A stretch of 64,000 nt of DNA, taken from contig CM073323.1 in assembly GCA_037043015.1 (NCBI GenBank), positions 26,750,758 through 26,814,757 of the forward strand. The letters run 5' to 3'. This stretch comes from Bryum argenteum. Taxonomy: Eukaryota > Streptophyta > Bryopsida > Bryales > Bryaceae. This document shows positions 1-14,000 of the stretch, one piece after another. Position numbers and translations under genes: made by a program. Each line of letters starts with the position of its first letter. Position 1 is the first letter of the stretch. The notes under the pieces are model-generated. The model ran no database searches. It had not been told where the DNA came from and was given only the letters and a program-made list of their open reading frames with translations.

Positions 1-798
1 CTCGAACTTCTCAAGAATTGTTAACCAACAAATCTCTCCGAAACAGTGCTTGGAACTCCGACGAGGGTTGTAATTATGCTTGTTATTAATTTTGTAAAAA
101 ACTAGCGGTTGGCGCTTGCAACGCGTTAGGGCCGGTTTACACTTGGACCATGGAAGGTTGACCAAGAGAAATCATTTATTGGCTCCGTCTATAGAGCTAT
201 TCCTATGGCTGCCACATCAATAAGACACTTTAGGTCCAAAGTGCTAACTACAACCATTTTCACATTACCAAGAATCATTCACTTTTGTTTTTTACCTTCT
301 ATTTACTTTTATCTTTATCTTTTATTTTTAATTCCCTTTTAAAATTTCTCTATAACAACCGGTGAAGTTGGACTTGACAGCCCACGAGCTGGCCCAAATA
401 AATCAATAAAGTAATTATATATATAAATTCTGCTCCGTTGGCCTACGGACTGCGGTGACAAGGTCCAGCCTTTGAGTTGGATCAGTAGGGGTTTTTTGGA
501 TGTGTTGAGGGCTGTGAGAGCTCTGGAGGTGGAGAGTCATTAGGGGAAGCGCTGTTTTTGCAAGGATTGATTGATTTTTAATGGATCAGGTAGAGCGGGG
601 TTAGAAAAGAAAAGAAAGGGGTGTGCTTTGAGTTAGATTGAGTTGGTGGAAGATTGGAGGCCATATTGCAAACCTAGATCTAGTGAGATCCAAGTAGATC
701 TAGGCCTTTTCAAGCTTAGAGGGGGACCAAATTTTTCTTGGAGGAGTTCCACCTTGGATCTAAGGGGTTGCACAACGAGAAGGAGAAGAGCACGTCAT
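1..798. other. Intergenic, no gene seen
   Basis: AT-rich sequence with homopolymer runs (about 290-420) and no long open frame. I see no recognisable gene or element. It runs into the 192-bp repeat that follows. Confidence 0.5.
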
Positions 799-1265
799 AG
801 AAGGCTATGATTTATATAGTGCACTTACGACGTAGTAATGGTTTTTGCCATGACAATATGATGCTTGAAGTTGAGAGAGCCCCGTCATCCTATATAATCA
901 CGGTTAAGACATACATGGGTTCATGGAGCAAATGGACTGGGCAAACAAAGTCGAAATCAAGCATGAGATCATGGAAATGCACGCTCACATAGAAGGCTAT
1001 GATTCATATAGTGCACTTACGACGTAGTAATGGTGCTTGCCATAACGAAATGATGCGTGAAGTTGAGAGAGCCGCGTCATCCCATATAATTTTGGTTAAG
1101 ACATACATGGGTTCATGGAGGGAATGGACTTGGGAAACAAAGTTCAAATGAAACATGAGATGATGGAGATGCATGCTCACATAAATGGCTATGATTTATA
1201 TGGTGCACTTATGACGTAGTAATGGTGTTTGTGATGAGGAAGTGATGCTTGAAGTAGAGAGAGCC
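799..1265. repeat. 192-bp tandem repeat, about 2.4 copies
   Basis: The block starting GGCTATGATT(T/C)ATAT..GTGCACTTA recurs with its GGCT at 803, 995 and 1187, exactly 192 bp apart each time, and whole units align with scattered substitutions. The short open frames here are by-products of the repeat. The third unit breaks off near 1265. Confidence 0.85.
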
Positions 1266-1735
1266 GCGTTGTCGTGAAGAGGTTGATTACATGTTGTAAA
1301 ATTATAGATTAATAGGTAGAAATAAAGGAGAGTACATAGTGATATGTATTAAAGTTCTTGAGATTGTTAAATGATTGGTATATAGAATGAAAAGAATATA
1401 GAGTGTAATTAATCTAGTTAAGTATTAACTTAAGGTCATATGGAGCTAAAATATTTAGTTCCAAGTCTTAGAGAAAGTTTAGGCCAAAGCGGATTAAAAA
1501 TTTATACAAATGTTTGTTTGTAAAAATAAAACTATGTTTTGAGAACGACAAAGAAAGGAATTGGAGGATGTAAAAACAATGGAGGTGGCAAAGGACGTCA
1601 TGAGGTGGCAAATGATGACATGACGTTGCAAGGGATGGAGGAAGGATGGCAAATGGATGAATGTCATCATTCCATTGGCCATTGGTCATGTCCAATGAGA
1701 TGCAAGGGGCTGGCCGACACTTCATTAGGATTTTG

Positions 1736-1832
1736 GGAGCATGGAGGGAATGGACTTGGCAAACAAAGTCGAAATCAAGCATGAGATGATGGAGATGCAA
1801 GCTCACATAGAAGGCTATGTTTTATATGGTGT
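1736..1832. repeat. Displaced partial unit of the 192-bp repeat
   Basis: About 97 bp, from GGGAGCATGGAGGGAATGG to the GGCTATG block, match the second half of the units at 799-1265. About 470 bp of unrelated sequence (1266-1735) separates it from the array. Either something inserted into the array or the intervening units were lost. Confidence 0.75.
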
Positions 1833-2332
1833 TAGCATAGAACCATGTGCGGAAATGATCCCAAATTTTGAATGCATGTTGGCTTACATGTATGATATGA
1901 ATTATTCGATCTTATGTTGTTCGATTTCTTATTTTGATCGTCCGTTCTACCCAATGATCTAAGAAAACTAATGTGGTCACATATTCCGAAGACATATTCG
2001 GAAGGACATCAATCAGTTTATACATTTCCAAAATTGATTCGATGGTGTATTTTCCATACTACTGAAAGAAACATAATGATATATGATTTGTACATGTAAT
2101 GCATGAAATTGGAAACTTGAATTTCAGGTGTAACATGATATTCCTCATCTGTTGACTGTACCCACAGTCCAGTGCCTAACGGTCATGCCGTTCAGCAGAA
2201 GACGATGTCACCACACAACGGTGACGCTTTTGCAGACGACTAATTCTTGTCACACTACGTTAGTTGCTCTAGTTCAGACTTCAGACGATTCCTGCCAGTC
2301 TACGGACTCTCTCAAAACATCTTCGTGCAAGT

Positions 2333-4022
2333 CTAGGACTCTCCAGCCCCTTCCTGCGATTCTGCCGTTCCCTTAGTCTCGTACACCTTTTCCTTGACGG
2401 TGGGATACAGAAACCACTGGTGGAGTTTATGAGCCTCTTTCGGACCCTCCCCCCAATGATTGATGATCACACGCGCATGAGAAACCCTGTTACAAGATTT
2501 CGCATCAATTTTCAAACACCGCAATAGTGAAGATGACAGTGAGTGGGCCCTTGTCTTGACTGCAGGCAACACCCCAGTCGACTGTCTAGAATCCTCCGGA
2601 ACGCCAAAGTGGTCAATGTATTTTCTGCAGATTAGATCATTTGGGTTCAGATACAAATAAGGGAAATAGTTGCTCTTCATCAGTGCGGCCGATTCCTTCC
2701 TCACGATCTCNNNNNNNNNNNNNNNNNNNNNNNNNNNNNNNNNNNNNNNNNNNNNNNNNNNNNNNNNNNNNNNNNNNNNNNNNNNNNNNNNNNNNNNNNN
2801 NNNNNNNNNNAGGATACTCAGGGTCCACAGCCTGAGCGACCGTGTCTACGATTCCCACAATCACGGGGGTTACCACCTCCCTAATGTGATCTACTTTGAA
2901 TAACCTCGAAGAAAAAGTCGCAAGGAAACTATCGACCTTTTGAGCGAGCTCGCGACACACGGAATTTGCCAATCCGAATAAGCTGGCGTAGGGCAGATTG
3001 AAGAGGTGAGGGCAGAGCACAAAAGGATCAGTTTTGTCGAGCGCAAGTTCACGAGTAGCTATGAAGGCGATCATGGCACCCAAGGAGTGACCCGCTATCC
3101 AAACATGATTAACGCCACCTCCATCGAGCTTACAGATAGCCTTCACCAAACGCCTAACAGGTTCATACAAGTCTCTCGCTGCATGAAGGGTCTCGAGAAA
3201 AATCTTTACGTTAGCTGCGATGTCTTCGACGTTGATACTATTCCCCTCGCTTCTTCGCAGTATGGTTCCTCGAATAGCCACTACGTACTTTGGCGGGGGA
3301 ACAGTCTCCCCCGCTTCGCCTCCGGCGACTTTCAAAGGCTGCAACGAACAATATCATTTTGGTTAGCGTGAGACTTTGGAACAATAAGATGTGGGATCGA
3401 GCTAGCGAGCTAGCGAGCTTTTCTCAGAAAGAAACGGAAAACCGGAGATTAAATAAGAAATCTTCTAGTTAATCATCTGGACCAAAGATGAATTGTGCTT
3501 TGGACATACTGTATAAGTGCGAAAAGTATCTCACTAACACCACAGCACGAACAGGGAAAACTGAAAAACTCTCAACATCGATGTCATTCATGATTTTGAA
3601 GGTACCTTATCACCCCTGCCTTCGCATCTTCGGAAGAGTACCAGGCGGGCTAGAGCAGCAACATCGCCATTCTTTAGATCCGGATCCGGCGCGCCATTCT
3701 TTAGATCCGGATCCGGCTCGCCCACGACCCTTTTGAGGTCCTCCTCCAACTGATTTCCATCGAAACCGGTCAGATTGAGACTCCTCAAATTAACAGGTTT
3801 GTATCCCACGGCCTCCCAAAAGTCTTTGGCTTTCCCCCGTAGATGTTTTTTGTCCACCATGTACACCCCTCTGATCAAACACGCTAGAACCTCGTGTACT
3901 TTCTCCAGATCCTTGAGCTCTCTCTTCTTCGCATCCTTCACCATAATCTCATCCAGACGAATGAACGCCTTCAGATCTGCAAGATGGCATCCCAATACCG
4001 TGAGACACACCTCCGTAAACAT
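2333..4022 (-). CDS. Alpha/beta-hydrolase, class-3 lipase-like (At4g10955-like family)
   Basis: Predicted serine hydrolase or lipase-like protein; the substrate is unknown. Exon 1 runs 4022-3606 and ends AAG|GTACCT. Exon 2 starts at 3338 after a TTGCAG acceptor, phase 0 on both sides of the intron. Exon 2 has a KYVVAIRGT strand followed by the nucleophile elbow GHSLGA, the Ser-containing motif of this fold. A 100-N gap (2711-2810) then removes an unknown length. The reading frame resumes in another frame with LYLNPNDLICRKYIDHFG and a C-terminal KEAHKLHQW block, both characteristic of the plant At4g10955-like family as I remember it, and stops at TAG 2333-2335. Exon 1 also matches the family's N-terminal CLIRGVY block. 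The ATG at 4022 is plausible but a further 5' exon cannot be excluded. A 27-bp in-frame duplication in exon 1 doubles a DPDLKNG peptide. Completeness cannot be judged across the gap. Confidence 0.72.
2711..2810. other. Assembly gap (100 N)
   Basis: Exactly 100 Ns, the usual placeholder for a gap of unknown size. It falls inside the lipase-like coding sequence, and the frames on its two sides do not agree for a literal 100-bp length. Confidence 0.95.
3667..3720. repeat. 27-bp in-frame tandem duplication in lipase exon 1
   Basis: Two 27-bp copies, 3667-3693 and 3694-3720, differ by one base near the end and encode adjacent (E/A)PDPDLKNG peptides on the minus strand. The phase is preserved. Confidence 0.9.
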
Positions 4023-7000
4023 GATGACCTGAACCAGCTACTCGATCGACTTCTTCACAATCTTACTGCACCGATGACGAGTTGTATTCCGGAGTGGGGC
4101 ATGAGCCTTGATATACACCAAGGTCACATGAGAGATTAGCGACAAACGGAGATGGAATCCTGCAGAATGTACAGACATCTACTTCGAGATGGCTGGACTC
4201 TGTAGGCTCAGTACCATATATTGCTGCAGAGTAGAGTTTTCTATTCTACCAGATTGTTGGTCATAATCCGCACCTCACCACTGCCAGCCTGTTTCAGGGT
4301 ATGCTGTAGCTTCTGAACATACAATAAGTTACCCTGAAACCTGGTTCAAATTGCAAAGTTGGCGGACTAGGCTACCATTACGCATTTATATCTCACTATT
4401 TTATTGTCAAATAGAGTCATTATGGAAGGCTGATTTCTAGAGGCCACCTTGTCTCAGCCCAAAATATCCGCTGCAGCATTTTTGAGGATCCTTTGTCATT
4501 TTCAAATCAAAGGGACAATAAAAACATGAGAATATTTGCGATAAAATGATGAGAATATTTGCGATCAAAACATGTGAATATTTGTAGGGTTGCTGACCCG
4601 GGTTGCCCTAAGCTACCCGGACAAGTGTTGCCCAACCAATGGGGGCCTGATTTTTGTAACTTTTGTTTTATATTTGTTATTTTATTTGATTTTTCATACT
4701 TGGAACCTGCACCCTCAATTTATCCTAGATATCCTCACAATAAACCTTTAATCCTAAATGGTGAACTCCTAGTCCTACCCTAGCAAATCCTACCCTTCCC
4801 AAGTAAGCGCCGTTCGTGCGGATAGATGGGAGTGATCCCGGTGTGAACTCGCACCCTAGGGTTTCTTTTCAAGCCAAGGGTTGTTCTCTCATTTCAACCA
4901 TATTTTTAGGATTTCTAAAGTGTTGGGAGTGTGGCTATTTTTTGAAAATACTCTATGGAAGATGGGCGATACTTTTCTTTTCTAAAGTCTCCAAAATGAA
5001 TATAGTAGCCTATGCCATTGTACCTCACTAGTACTTGGCCTATGCGAGAGGACGCAAAATTTGGCAAATAGTTTGTCGACTTTTTAGCTACTTCTAGCTA
5101 TGCTTGAAACAATGATCAAATCTCACAACCCATGTACACGCAAACATCTGGATATGGAAAATTACACAAATCATGATGTCATTAACTAGTGCTAACCAAT
5201 GAGCTAGACACTTGGCGATTTGGATTGGCTGACTAAGGCCTATGTGTAGCTCACTGACAAACTGACATACCACAATTTCTTGGAGGTGGCTAAATACACC
5301 TCCTAATTCCTTTGATCTTCCTTTGTATTTTTCACAGCACTCATTTCTTTGTCAAAGTTTGCCAATCTATAGGCAGTAAATAAAAAAATTGTGTCATTTG
5401 TTCCACTTAGATAGTATTGTACTACCCCAACACTTGATACTATTTGGAAAGTGTTGCACTAGTTGAAAATATGTAAACTATTAGCCGTTGACACATACTT
5501 GCTTGAAGACAAATAGCCAATTAGGTTTTGACATGCATGTGCTTAATGCAAATTGGTGCGGATGAATTATGAATCCATACTATATCAAGTGTTTGGTGTG
5601 GTTGTTGGCCCGCTCTCCCAACATGGGCATGACAATATTTGGTGTGTGAAAGACCATCTATGCACTCTTGTTCTTGTTCATAATCCATAAATTTCCTTGA
5701 CAATTTCTCATCAAAAGCACTTCAAATTGTTGATTGCACTCCAAAGAGTAAAATGGATGGTTAATACCTTCCCTCTGCTGAGTGGGTCAGTAGACTTTGA
5801 CTTCACTTGGTATTGAAATTTCTGACTTTGACTTCACTTGGTATTCACATTTTGCACTACGCATGGGTCTAAATCATTACGCATGAAGAATTGATGGATG
5901 CAAACATGAGGATAGAAGATGGGGTCGAGCAGCCCCCGATCAGCAGGTTACCGATTCACCAGCAACGACACGAATCGTAAGCAAGTAGCTTGTCCTGGCT
6001 GGGGGCCTCCTTTTTCTTCCCATGGATGTTAGAAAGTTTACACCGAAGCATCTTCCAGCTCGGCATATTCTCTCTGTAGTTTAGAAACGTCTATTTAAGA
6101 TGTCTGTACCAGATGTTGTTGTTTATTGATAGGTTCGATTTGTACCGACCAGTCATTAACTACACCGCACCACTTTCAGCCTAATTCAGGATGTGCTGTC
6201 AGCTTGATTCAAGGGTTTTTGTAGCCATACTTCAATTATGGTAAGGTGTCCTATAATGGCGCAATTTTCAGCACAGAAAATCTACAGGATGGTTGCCAGT
6301 GCAATCAATTTTTGTGCATGGGGAAAATTAGTAGAAAACTAGAGCAAGTGGAATCATCATTTTTTGACTCTTCTACAGTAAGTAATGAATTTTTGAAGAT
6401 GGAAATATAGGTGTTCCTAAAATGGTGCCCCAAAGTGACGCCCTATAATCTTTGCAGAGTGTACATGGTACTGTTATATGGAGAAGCTATTATGTACGTG
6501 ACAGTGAAGATTACTAGGGCTCCATTTTCGGCACTGCGCCATTTTTGGCTGCTCTACCATACCAGGTGCACTTAGATATCAGATCATCTCTAGCAGTTAC
6601 TCTACAACTCTGCTTAACACAAAATATAGTGTGGAGGTGCTGAAAAGTTGAATGAAGGTCTCTACCAACGTCACTTCAAAAGTTGGAAAGTTCAATGTTA
6701 CACTCCAAAAGAGAAATGACATTCCACATTGAAGCCCATATTAGGGGTCCTTTAAGTCCCACACTGTCTCGTTCTTCCTACTAGTTTGTGAGGCCTAGGT
6801 GTAGTCCAAGGTAGAAGTCTTCATTTCACGTGGTTGATTTGGGTTAGTTGTCGCAAAGGGATGGCGAGGGCAATTGACCCCATTGCCAAAGTGATATCCA
6901 CCATCTATCACCTCAAAATATGTTGTAAGGTCAATTATGGTCTTTTAAAATCTCCGTTTGCGGGTTAAGGTGTCCCTTTTGGCCATGCTCTAAGAGTTTT

Positions 7001-7569
7001 TTTAAAAGTCACCAAAGTGCACAAAATAGTAGAGTTTTCCTTAAAATATTGCCCAGTGGGGAAAGTCAGCAGGAATATGGTTTCAGATAGGATGAAATTT
7101 GATCTTGCACAAGAATAGATTACAGACATTAGAGTATCCAACAATCAATGTGGAACTAGAATAAGTTTTCAAAACAAAGCATAAGAACTTGGATTAACAA
7201 GAAAAATACATAAACAACACCAAAAGAGGTGGGTTAGAACACCAAAAGATCTATTGTCAAGACTAAAGAAGTTTTCAATTTCGATTCTTACATATTCTCC
7301 TGGATTTAGCGTGCTTCTAGAAAATATTTCTACAACTTGGAAGTTTCTAAAGACTTTCTTAGAACCATAGTAAGAGCTTCTAGTGGACTTTCTACAAGAC
7401 AATCTACTTTTTACAAGACCTAGAAAGTTGCTAGAGACTACGTCTCTAACATCAACTCATTTTAAAGCTTCCAGGTCTCTGAGGGGCATTGTTGATGTAG
7501 GTTAGTAGCAGTGCAAAAAGCTGAAAATATGTCAAATAGTATTGGCTATATACTGCAGCTGCCATTGAC
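4023..7569. other. Intergenic, no gene recognised
   Basis: Only short open frames without recognisable domains. Small local repeats are visible: three 22-24-bp units ending GAATATTTG at 4521-4585, and a 22-bp direct repeat (5793-5814 and 5823-5844). The 71-74-codon frames near 4559-5031 show no domain I know. Confidence 0.5.
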
Positions 7570-7639
7570 GAGGCAAATGATTCATTGGCCCTTGTAGCCA
7601 CTAGTAGTGCCCTAGTGTCTTTAATGAATCATTTGCCTC
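7570..7639. repeat. Perfect 17-bp inverted repeat with 36-nt loop
   Basis: GAGGCAAATGATTCATT at 7570-7586 is exactly reverse-complemented at 7623-7639. The loop contains a further short palindrome around ACTAGT. It could form a stem-loop in RNA. I see no flanking target duplication that would mark it as a transposon. Confidence 0.8.
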
Positions 7640-9900
7640 TGATCGATAAAGACTATGAGCCACAAGGAAATAGACATGAGAAGTAATGGCTCATGTTGTC
7701 ATGATTCTTAAATGCCAAGGAATACCTCAATTAGAGGTGTGAGCTAAAAATTATGAGGTTTGGAAAATAGGAAGAGACTAGAGGAGATGTTGTTTAGGGA
7801 CACTACTAGCCAGAGTTGTGAACACTCTCAATAAGCAAGACGTTGTCAAGAGAACGAGTCTCCTCGGGAGAACGCAGGGCACATGACTGCTATTGGATTT
7901 ATTGGAAGTAATACAAAGGAAATTAAAATTTCCAAACAAAACAAGCTCAAATATAATAGCGGAAGGCTAAGTATAATGGTTTTGTGCACTTATAGTGCTT
8001 AGATACTCCCATTCCCTTACCCTTGTTCTCAAGCTAGTCAACTTCAACTAACCCGAACTTCCCCTTTCTACCCCCACAAAACTAAAAACACAATAAGTCA
8101 ATTACAATAGCTCCAAATGTATCATGGAGTAGTTCTTTGGAAAGCTAACATCCAGATCTAAATACACACAAATTTTTACTATAGGGCAGTACACAAAACA
8201 AAAATGGTGAAAGAAAGTATAACACCCTCTTCACTACCTTCACAGCTGCGCCCCTTCTCACTAAAACAGTCATGATTCTATGCTTATAAAACCAACTTGC
8301 AAGTGCAATAAGTTTCTTGAAAGCTGACTAAAAGAGCTAGCTGACATCTAAATCTCACAAGAGAAAAATCAAAACAAGGGAGTGGAGAGGGTTTGAATAG
8401 ACCGCACTTGAAACCGCCGCTGCTGCATCCCTAAAAAAACCCACCACACAAAAAAACTTGTATCTTCCTCCTCCTAGCTCAAAACCTTCAGTGTATTAGT
8501 TTTTTGGAAAGCCAATCTTCTAAACTTGACGCCCTCTAAGTTTCCAAAAAGTTGGGTTAAAACCCAGAACGTGGCAAGAGAAAATCAGAGCCACCCTTGA
8601 AGCTGCCACCCAATCCCTCCCTCCGACTTCCTCCTCTTTCGCACTCAATAACTTCCACCCCAAACAACTAATCGGCCTCAAATTTGTACCACATAAACCT
8701 TATCTTGTCCTCAACACAACGCTAATTTTTTTTTTCAAATCTAACACTTCTACCTCCCTCAAACGACCTCCTCCTTGAAACCCTAAATTCTGCCCCTCTC
8801 TCCTCTCCCCCAAAACCTCTTCTCTCTCTACCCTTACTCCCCTACCCTAAGTTCGACACAAGACCCTCTAATACCCTCTCTAACTAGCCTTAAACACCCC
8901 TATGCCCATAAAATTCAATACCCGGGTCGGTATCCTAAAAGGATTCAAACGAGGCCACCAAAACTATATTTTTTAATAAACAACTTACAATTAACAAATA
9001 CATAGAACTATACTTAAACTCTTCTTTTTGTTGTTTTTGATGCACTTCATTGAAGTGCATCACGACAACGTCAAGTCGTCCGGACCCCATACATCCTCGA
9101 CCACCTAAGGACTTCCGCTAACATCAATGGCTTAGGTTAATCTACTTGCGGCATAAAAAGCCGTCATTTATCCCAATTGACCGCGCGTCCGACAACGTTG
9201 GGTGACATGCACCCCAACCAATCGCGCCGCAAACGGCCCTCTCCTGTCTGCGTGGACAACCATTTGGCGGACTTCTCTCTAACAACCGTCCTGCCGACCG
9301 CTCGCCTAATCGCATCCGCTAGTACCTAGACATACCCTATCTTGCAACCATCATAATCACTGTGAGCATAAAAAAGACAGCATATGAAGCCTCAGTTTAT
9401 CGCTGAACTTTTGTTTTCCAAGAGCTTTGAGCAGTCTACATATCCATTGCTCGGTAATCATCAAATTCAGAAGTCTTCAATGTTAGAGTGTCTTTAAAAG
9501 CTCCCAATAATTATTTCGCATGCCACATATTCTATTCGTTCATTCAAAGATGTTAAACTTATCAAAATGGCCACCAAATCTTCGTCCCTTAGTACACGGA
9601 AATCAAAAAAGTACATGGCAGAAAGACCGACTCCCTATTATGCAATCTTTGTTGTTACATTTGTGCAAGAAGGCTAGAACAACAACAGAGTCATCTTGGA
9701 TAATAATATGTTGCACTTACATTGTAATAACGACGAATGCCATGAAGAATAGCCAAGCTTCAAATCCTGTTGACAACAGTTCCTCATTTTCCAGTGCACC
9801 CCCTCCAACATCCGAGATCTGCCCCTTGTGGAGGGATTTGCTCACGTTAGACCAGCACGCCAACCTTATTACGTTCTTAGGCCTTAGGACTTGAACCTTA
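7640..9900. other. Intergenic, no gene recognised
   Basis: AT-rich up to about 9035, with C-rich runs at 8560-8880, then a more GC-rich patch at 9061-9360. A 23-bp palindrome (9039-9061, arms GATGCACTTCA around one T) marks the compositional change and may be the edge of an old mobile element. A 124-codon frame at 9520-9894 has no domain I recognise. Confidence 0.45.
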
Positions 9901-11061
9901 TTGAATGTTCTGACAGAATTATGAGTCTAGAACTCTTTCTTGAGAGGTAGAATACTGGAGGTCCGCAATTGGTATGAAAAGAAGTCAGAAAACTTCAAGG
10001 GGAAATAATATGTGAAATCAAATAAACTGATCTCATGAACTGTAAGCTTGAATAAATAATTTCAATCTTAGTATTCGTCAATACGGTACATGTCAAAGTC
10101 AACTGGGGCACCTCAGAATTTGGGTACCCTCTAACAGAAAGTCATTGAAACTTTACGTAAAGCAAGCGTTTGGTTTATTTTGATATGGACCCAAAAGACG
10201 AAGATGCAAAATCATTGCAGATTTATAGCAGATTCATTGCATAATGGTTTCATTTTTAGTGCACAATTTAAATGTTGTTCGGGTTCGCAACAAATTTGAA
10301 CAATCTGAACATGGGAATTCGTAATATCAAATTGTAGCTTGAAACTGTTTAGAAGAGATTGTTTATAAGAGATTCGTACATTGGACGAATTACACACCAA
10401 AAATGGGTCCCCGATGGAGGAAAGAAACCCAAAACCAATGGAGGAAAGAAACCAACAAACGATATGATACAAATGAGCATGAGATCAAGCTAGTGACAGC
10501 CACAGCCATAGCCTCTCACACTCACTCATACGCCGGCAGCGGTAGGTCAACTACCAACCTACGCCATGGCTTCAAAAATATATATCCTTAGTCCTTATCT
10601 CCGACATCCCACCCCCTTCATCACTCCCTCCATCTCCCCACATGCACATCCAATCTTGCTTCCTGTAGATTTCACTTCACACGCTTCGTAAATCTTCAAA
10701 GATTTCCTAGATTATTCCTCAGTCTTCTTCCGGATCCTCACAACCTACAACACAAATCTTTCGATCGTCAACTTTCATCTATAGTGCACTTTTATCTATG
10801 AAGCATATCCCGAAGGAACGTATCTAACCAACGTCTTACTTCGAGTTCAGTAGTCCATTGAAGAATTTTTTCTAGCTGCAAGTTGAGTTACAAAATATCT
10901 TAATGGAAGCAAAGAGCTTCCTATGTACAGGATTATACCACACCTTTGGTACAGAATGGCTTCACCACCTGCAATGAAATCTGTTCCTCACTTCGAGGAC
11001 ATCTCGCTACAAAACACTAAGTATGGATACATTGTTCAAGTACGGTTACAATTAATGTGGA

Positions 11062-14000
11062 TCAGGTTGTTAAGTCGTCAGGAATGTTGGGCTGGTTGGA
11101 GCCCATAATCTTTCCTCCGACGTCGGGGAAGGTGATGAAGCCCGGCAAATTGGTGACTGTGCCATCATCCTCCACTTTGAGCGGGTAGCGGATCAGATGA
11201 CTCCTCATGTCGGTGAGTTGTGGAGCTGCGTACTGCTCCCAGTTCCTGTCTGCGATGAAGTTCAACCTGTGCACGCACTCCACGCTCTCTGGCTCCTCAA
11301 ACTCTTGCTCCAAGCCTCCCACCTGCTCCGCCCACAACGACATCCGGTAGCCATATACCTGCACGCCATTTCAAATCTGATGAGCCAAGCTTCACAGAAG
11401 TAGAGATCAGGTGAGTAGATCCATAAACTCCTCGTCGAGGCGTAAAGCTTCAAAGACTTTTATACTCCTAAAGGTGAGTTTACACTGAAGGTGGGTTGCA
11501 TTGTATTCAATCCTCCCATTGGTGAGGTCTGTCTGTTTGAATTTACATTAGAGATAGAAGCTCTGATGTTATCAAAAACAGGTTGTCAGCAGTTACACTG
11601 ATTATAGTAAGAACCAATTAATTAGTAAGAACCAATTGATTAAAAGTACTAACACTATCCGCTGAATTTAAAATTGGAACGGCTGATCGTGATCTGTTTT
11701 TGTTTGTCTGCTTCAACGGCACCCGAACAACTGTATACTTGAATTCAGTTACTGGCATTCAAATTGTTTATTTATTACTTTCAAGCTCCAAGCTCGAAGT
11801 CATGTCACTTGGGCTCAGATTGGCTCTCCACCCCAATTCTAAACCCACCATAAGGTAGGAAGGCCTGAAATGTACGACTGGGGTAGACTTTAGCAGATAT
11901 GAACCCACCTGACCGCGAGGATGGCCTTGTTTCTGATACCACGTGTGTTGCGGTTGATAGCCGCCCATGGCAATTTCTGTATCTCTGGAGCCATCCATGG
12001 ATCGTTGATTGATGTTGGCGGAGCCCACGATCACCAACTCGTCGTCTACGATCATTCCTTTCGCGTGCACATATATCATCATCCGTCTATTGACTTGCGA
12101 AAGTCCCTGCATGCTCCCAGGCAAGCTTTCAATCACCAGGCTGCTTCAAAGTACCACAATGAATCTTTATAACCTCCAAAAACATGAGCATGCGTTTTTT
12201 CATATTACTTACATGATGAGAGTTGTTATCCGGGGGCTGCACCGGTACAAACTCGCCCGGTTTGGCAGTCTCTCTCGTCTCTAGGCAGTAGAAATTCAAG
12301 TAATCTGTTGGCTTTGCATGCGACGGGCCATATTCTCGTAGCGCACCTGCAACTCTGGCGTACATCATCTTCATCGTTTGCGACTGGTCACAAATCAAAA
12401 AGAAGCAATCAAAATCCCGATCAACACCTTCACTGCGAAAATAGTCAAATTCGTAGAATTGAAGCAACTCTTTTCACAACCTATTATACAGCGAAAGAAA
12501 GAATATCGTGCGTGAGGGTCCCCATTCCTGTCGTTATTGTCGAACCCAATTGCATCAATATCTACACTATGAAAATTGCCATAATATCTTACATGAAGAA
12601 GTAGAGCATCAATCAGGGTCCATCCATAGCCTCTTACATAGCGGAAGAATGGCTTAATCTTTTCAGAAGGTTATTGAGAAAGTCTGATGGCATTGTTGTT
12701 TAGATGGTGGGATTTAGTTGATTACCTGAAAATACAGAATTTCTTGACAGGGGCCACTGCCGGGAACACCCTAGGGCCACATGGGAACGACCACGTACAC
12801 GGCAAACCTCTTGCCCTCTCTGATTTTGCTGCAGATCTTCAGCGCCAGTTCCATCGGAATGAGATGATTGGCACCTGTGGAACATCAATGGTTACTCGAC
12901 GGCATTATTGATGTCGAAATTATCACCATGTCAGGATGATTATGGTCGAAAGAGTACCAGCTGTTTTGTAGTCTGGCCAGTTGTACGACGATCCCAGAAA
13001 GTATTGATTCTCGATGTATATGAAATGTTGAGCAGATCGTATTGCAATAATGTACGCCATCTGAATGCTTATGTCTATGGCAACGCTTTTACCCCACACC
13101 AGTTTCTGCATCACAACAACAGGGTCACATATAGCTGCTAATCTCTTGAATTTCAATCAGGTGCTTCATGAGCATGAGCATTTCGTACCTCTTTTTAAAC
13201 CTGGTCGACGGTGGTGGGAAAACCTTTCACAGATCCTGCATCAATCGACCTGAATACCTGCACAATTAACACCGTTGTCAGCTTTTTACCCACACTAAAA
13301 GACGAATTTGTTCCCATTCGTTTACTCACTCACGATATCCATTCAGTCAATTGTCAATTACGAACGAAAAGTTTCTGAAGATATCGAGATAAGGACACTA
13401 TTCATGTAATTCAAAGTGGCATGTAATGGAGGGAGGGTAAAACCTGCACATGCCAAGTTTCCGGGTCACGCTCATTGCTTACGAAAAGGGCAGGATCGCC
13501 AGCATCCGGAGCACGGTTCGAAGGACTCCAAATACCGTCATGGCGATCGATATCAATCAGCTCGTCGTCATGCCGTGAAGTGGCTTTTCTCCACCGCTGC
13601 TCGAAGTTCGTGAGGACATCGTACGCAGCGTGACCTTCAATCTTGCAGTGCCAGTCGTGCCACGGTTCCCTGGGTCCTCCACTCTCTGGTTCATACTGCC
13701 AACACGATAAAAAGGAAATTTGTTATGACGGTTCTCTATCTTAAAGCATGATCGCATCTTGACTCTTTACTTGTCACTCACCTCCCAGGATTTGTTACGG
13801 AAGTCACCCTTGTGCTCATTCTGAAGTGAAGCAAAAATGTGATGTGCAGGCGTGTCCCATCGGCCTCCTGTCAAGTCAAGCCACCGACGAAGGCGGACAA
13901 TCTCCTTTGACCGATAGGTCCGCTGTCAACGATCACGGTCTTTTGGTGATGCGTGTAGAGCGACCCCACGACCTGACATGGAATCATCACGGGTCACATA

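Noticed and set aside
2641..2903. Plus-strand frames spanning the 2711-2810 gap
   Set aside because: They depend on Ns being translated and are antisense to the lipase-like gene.
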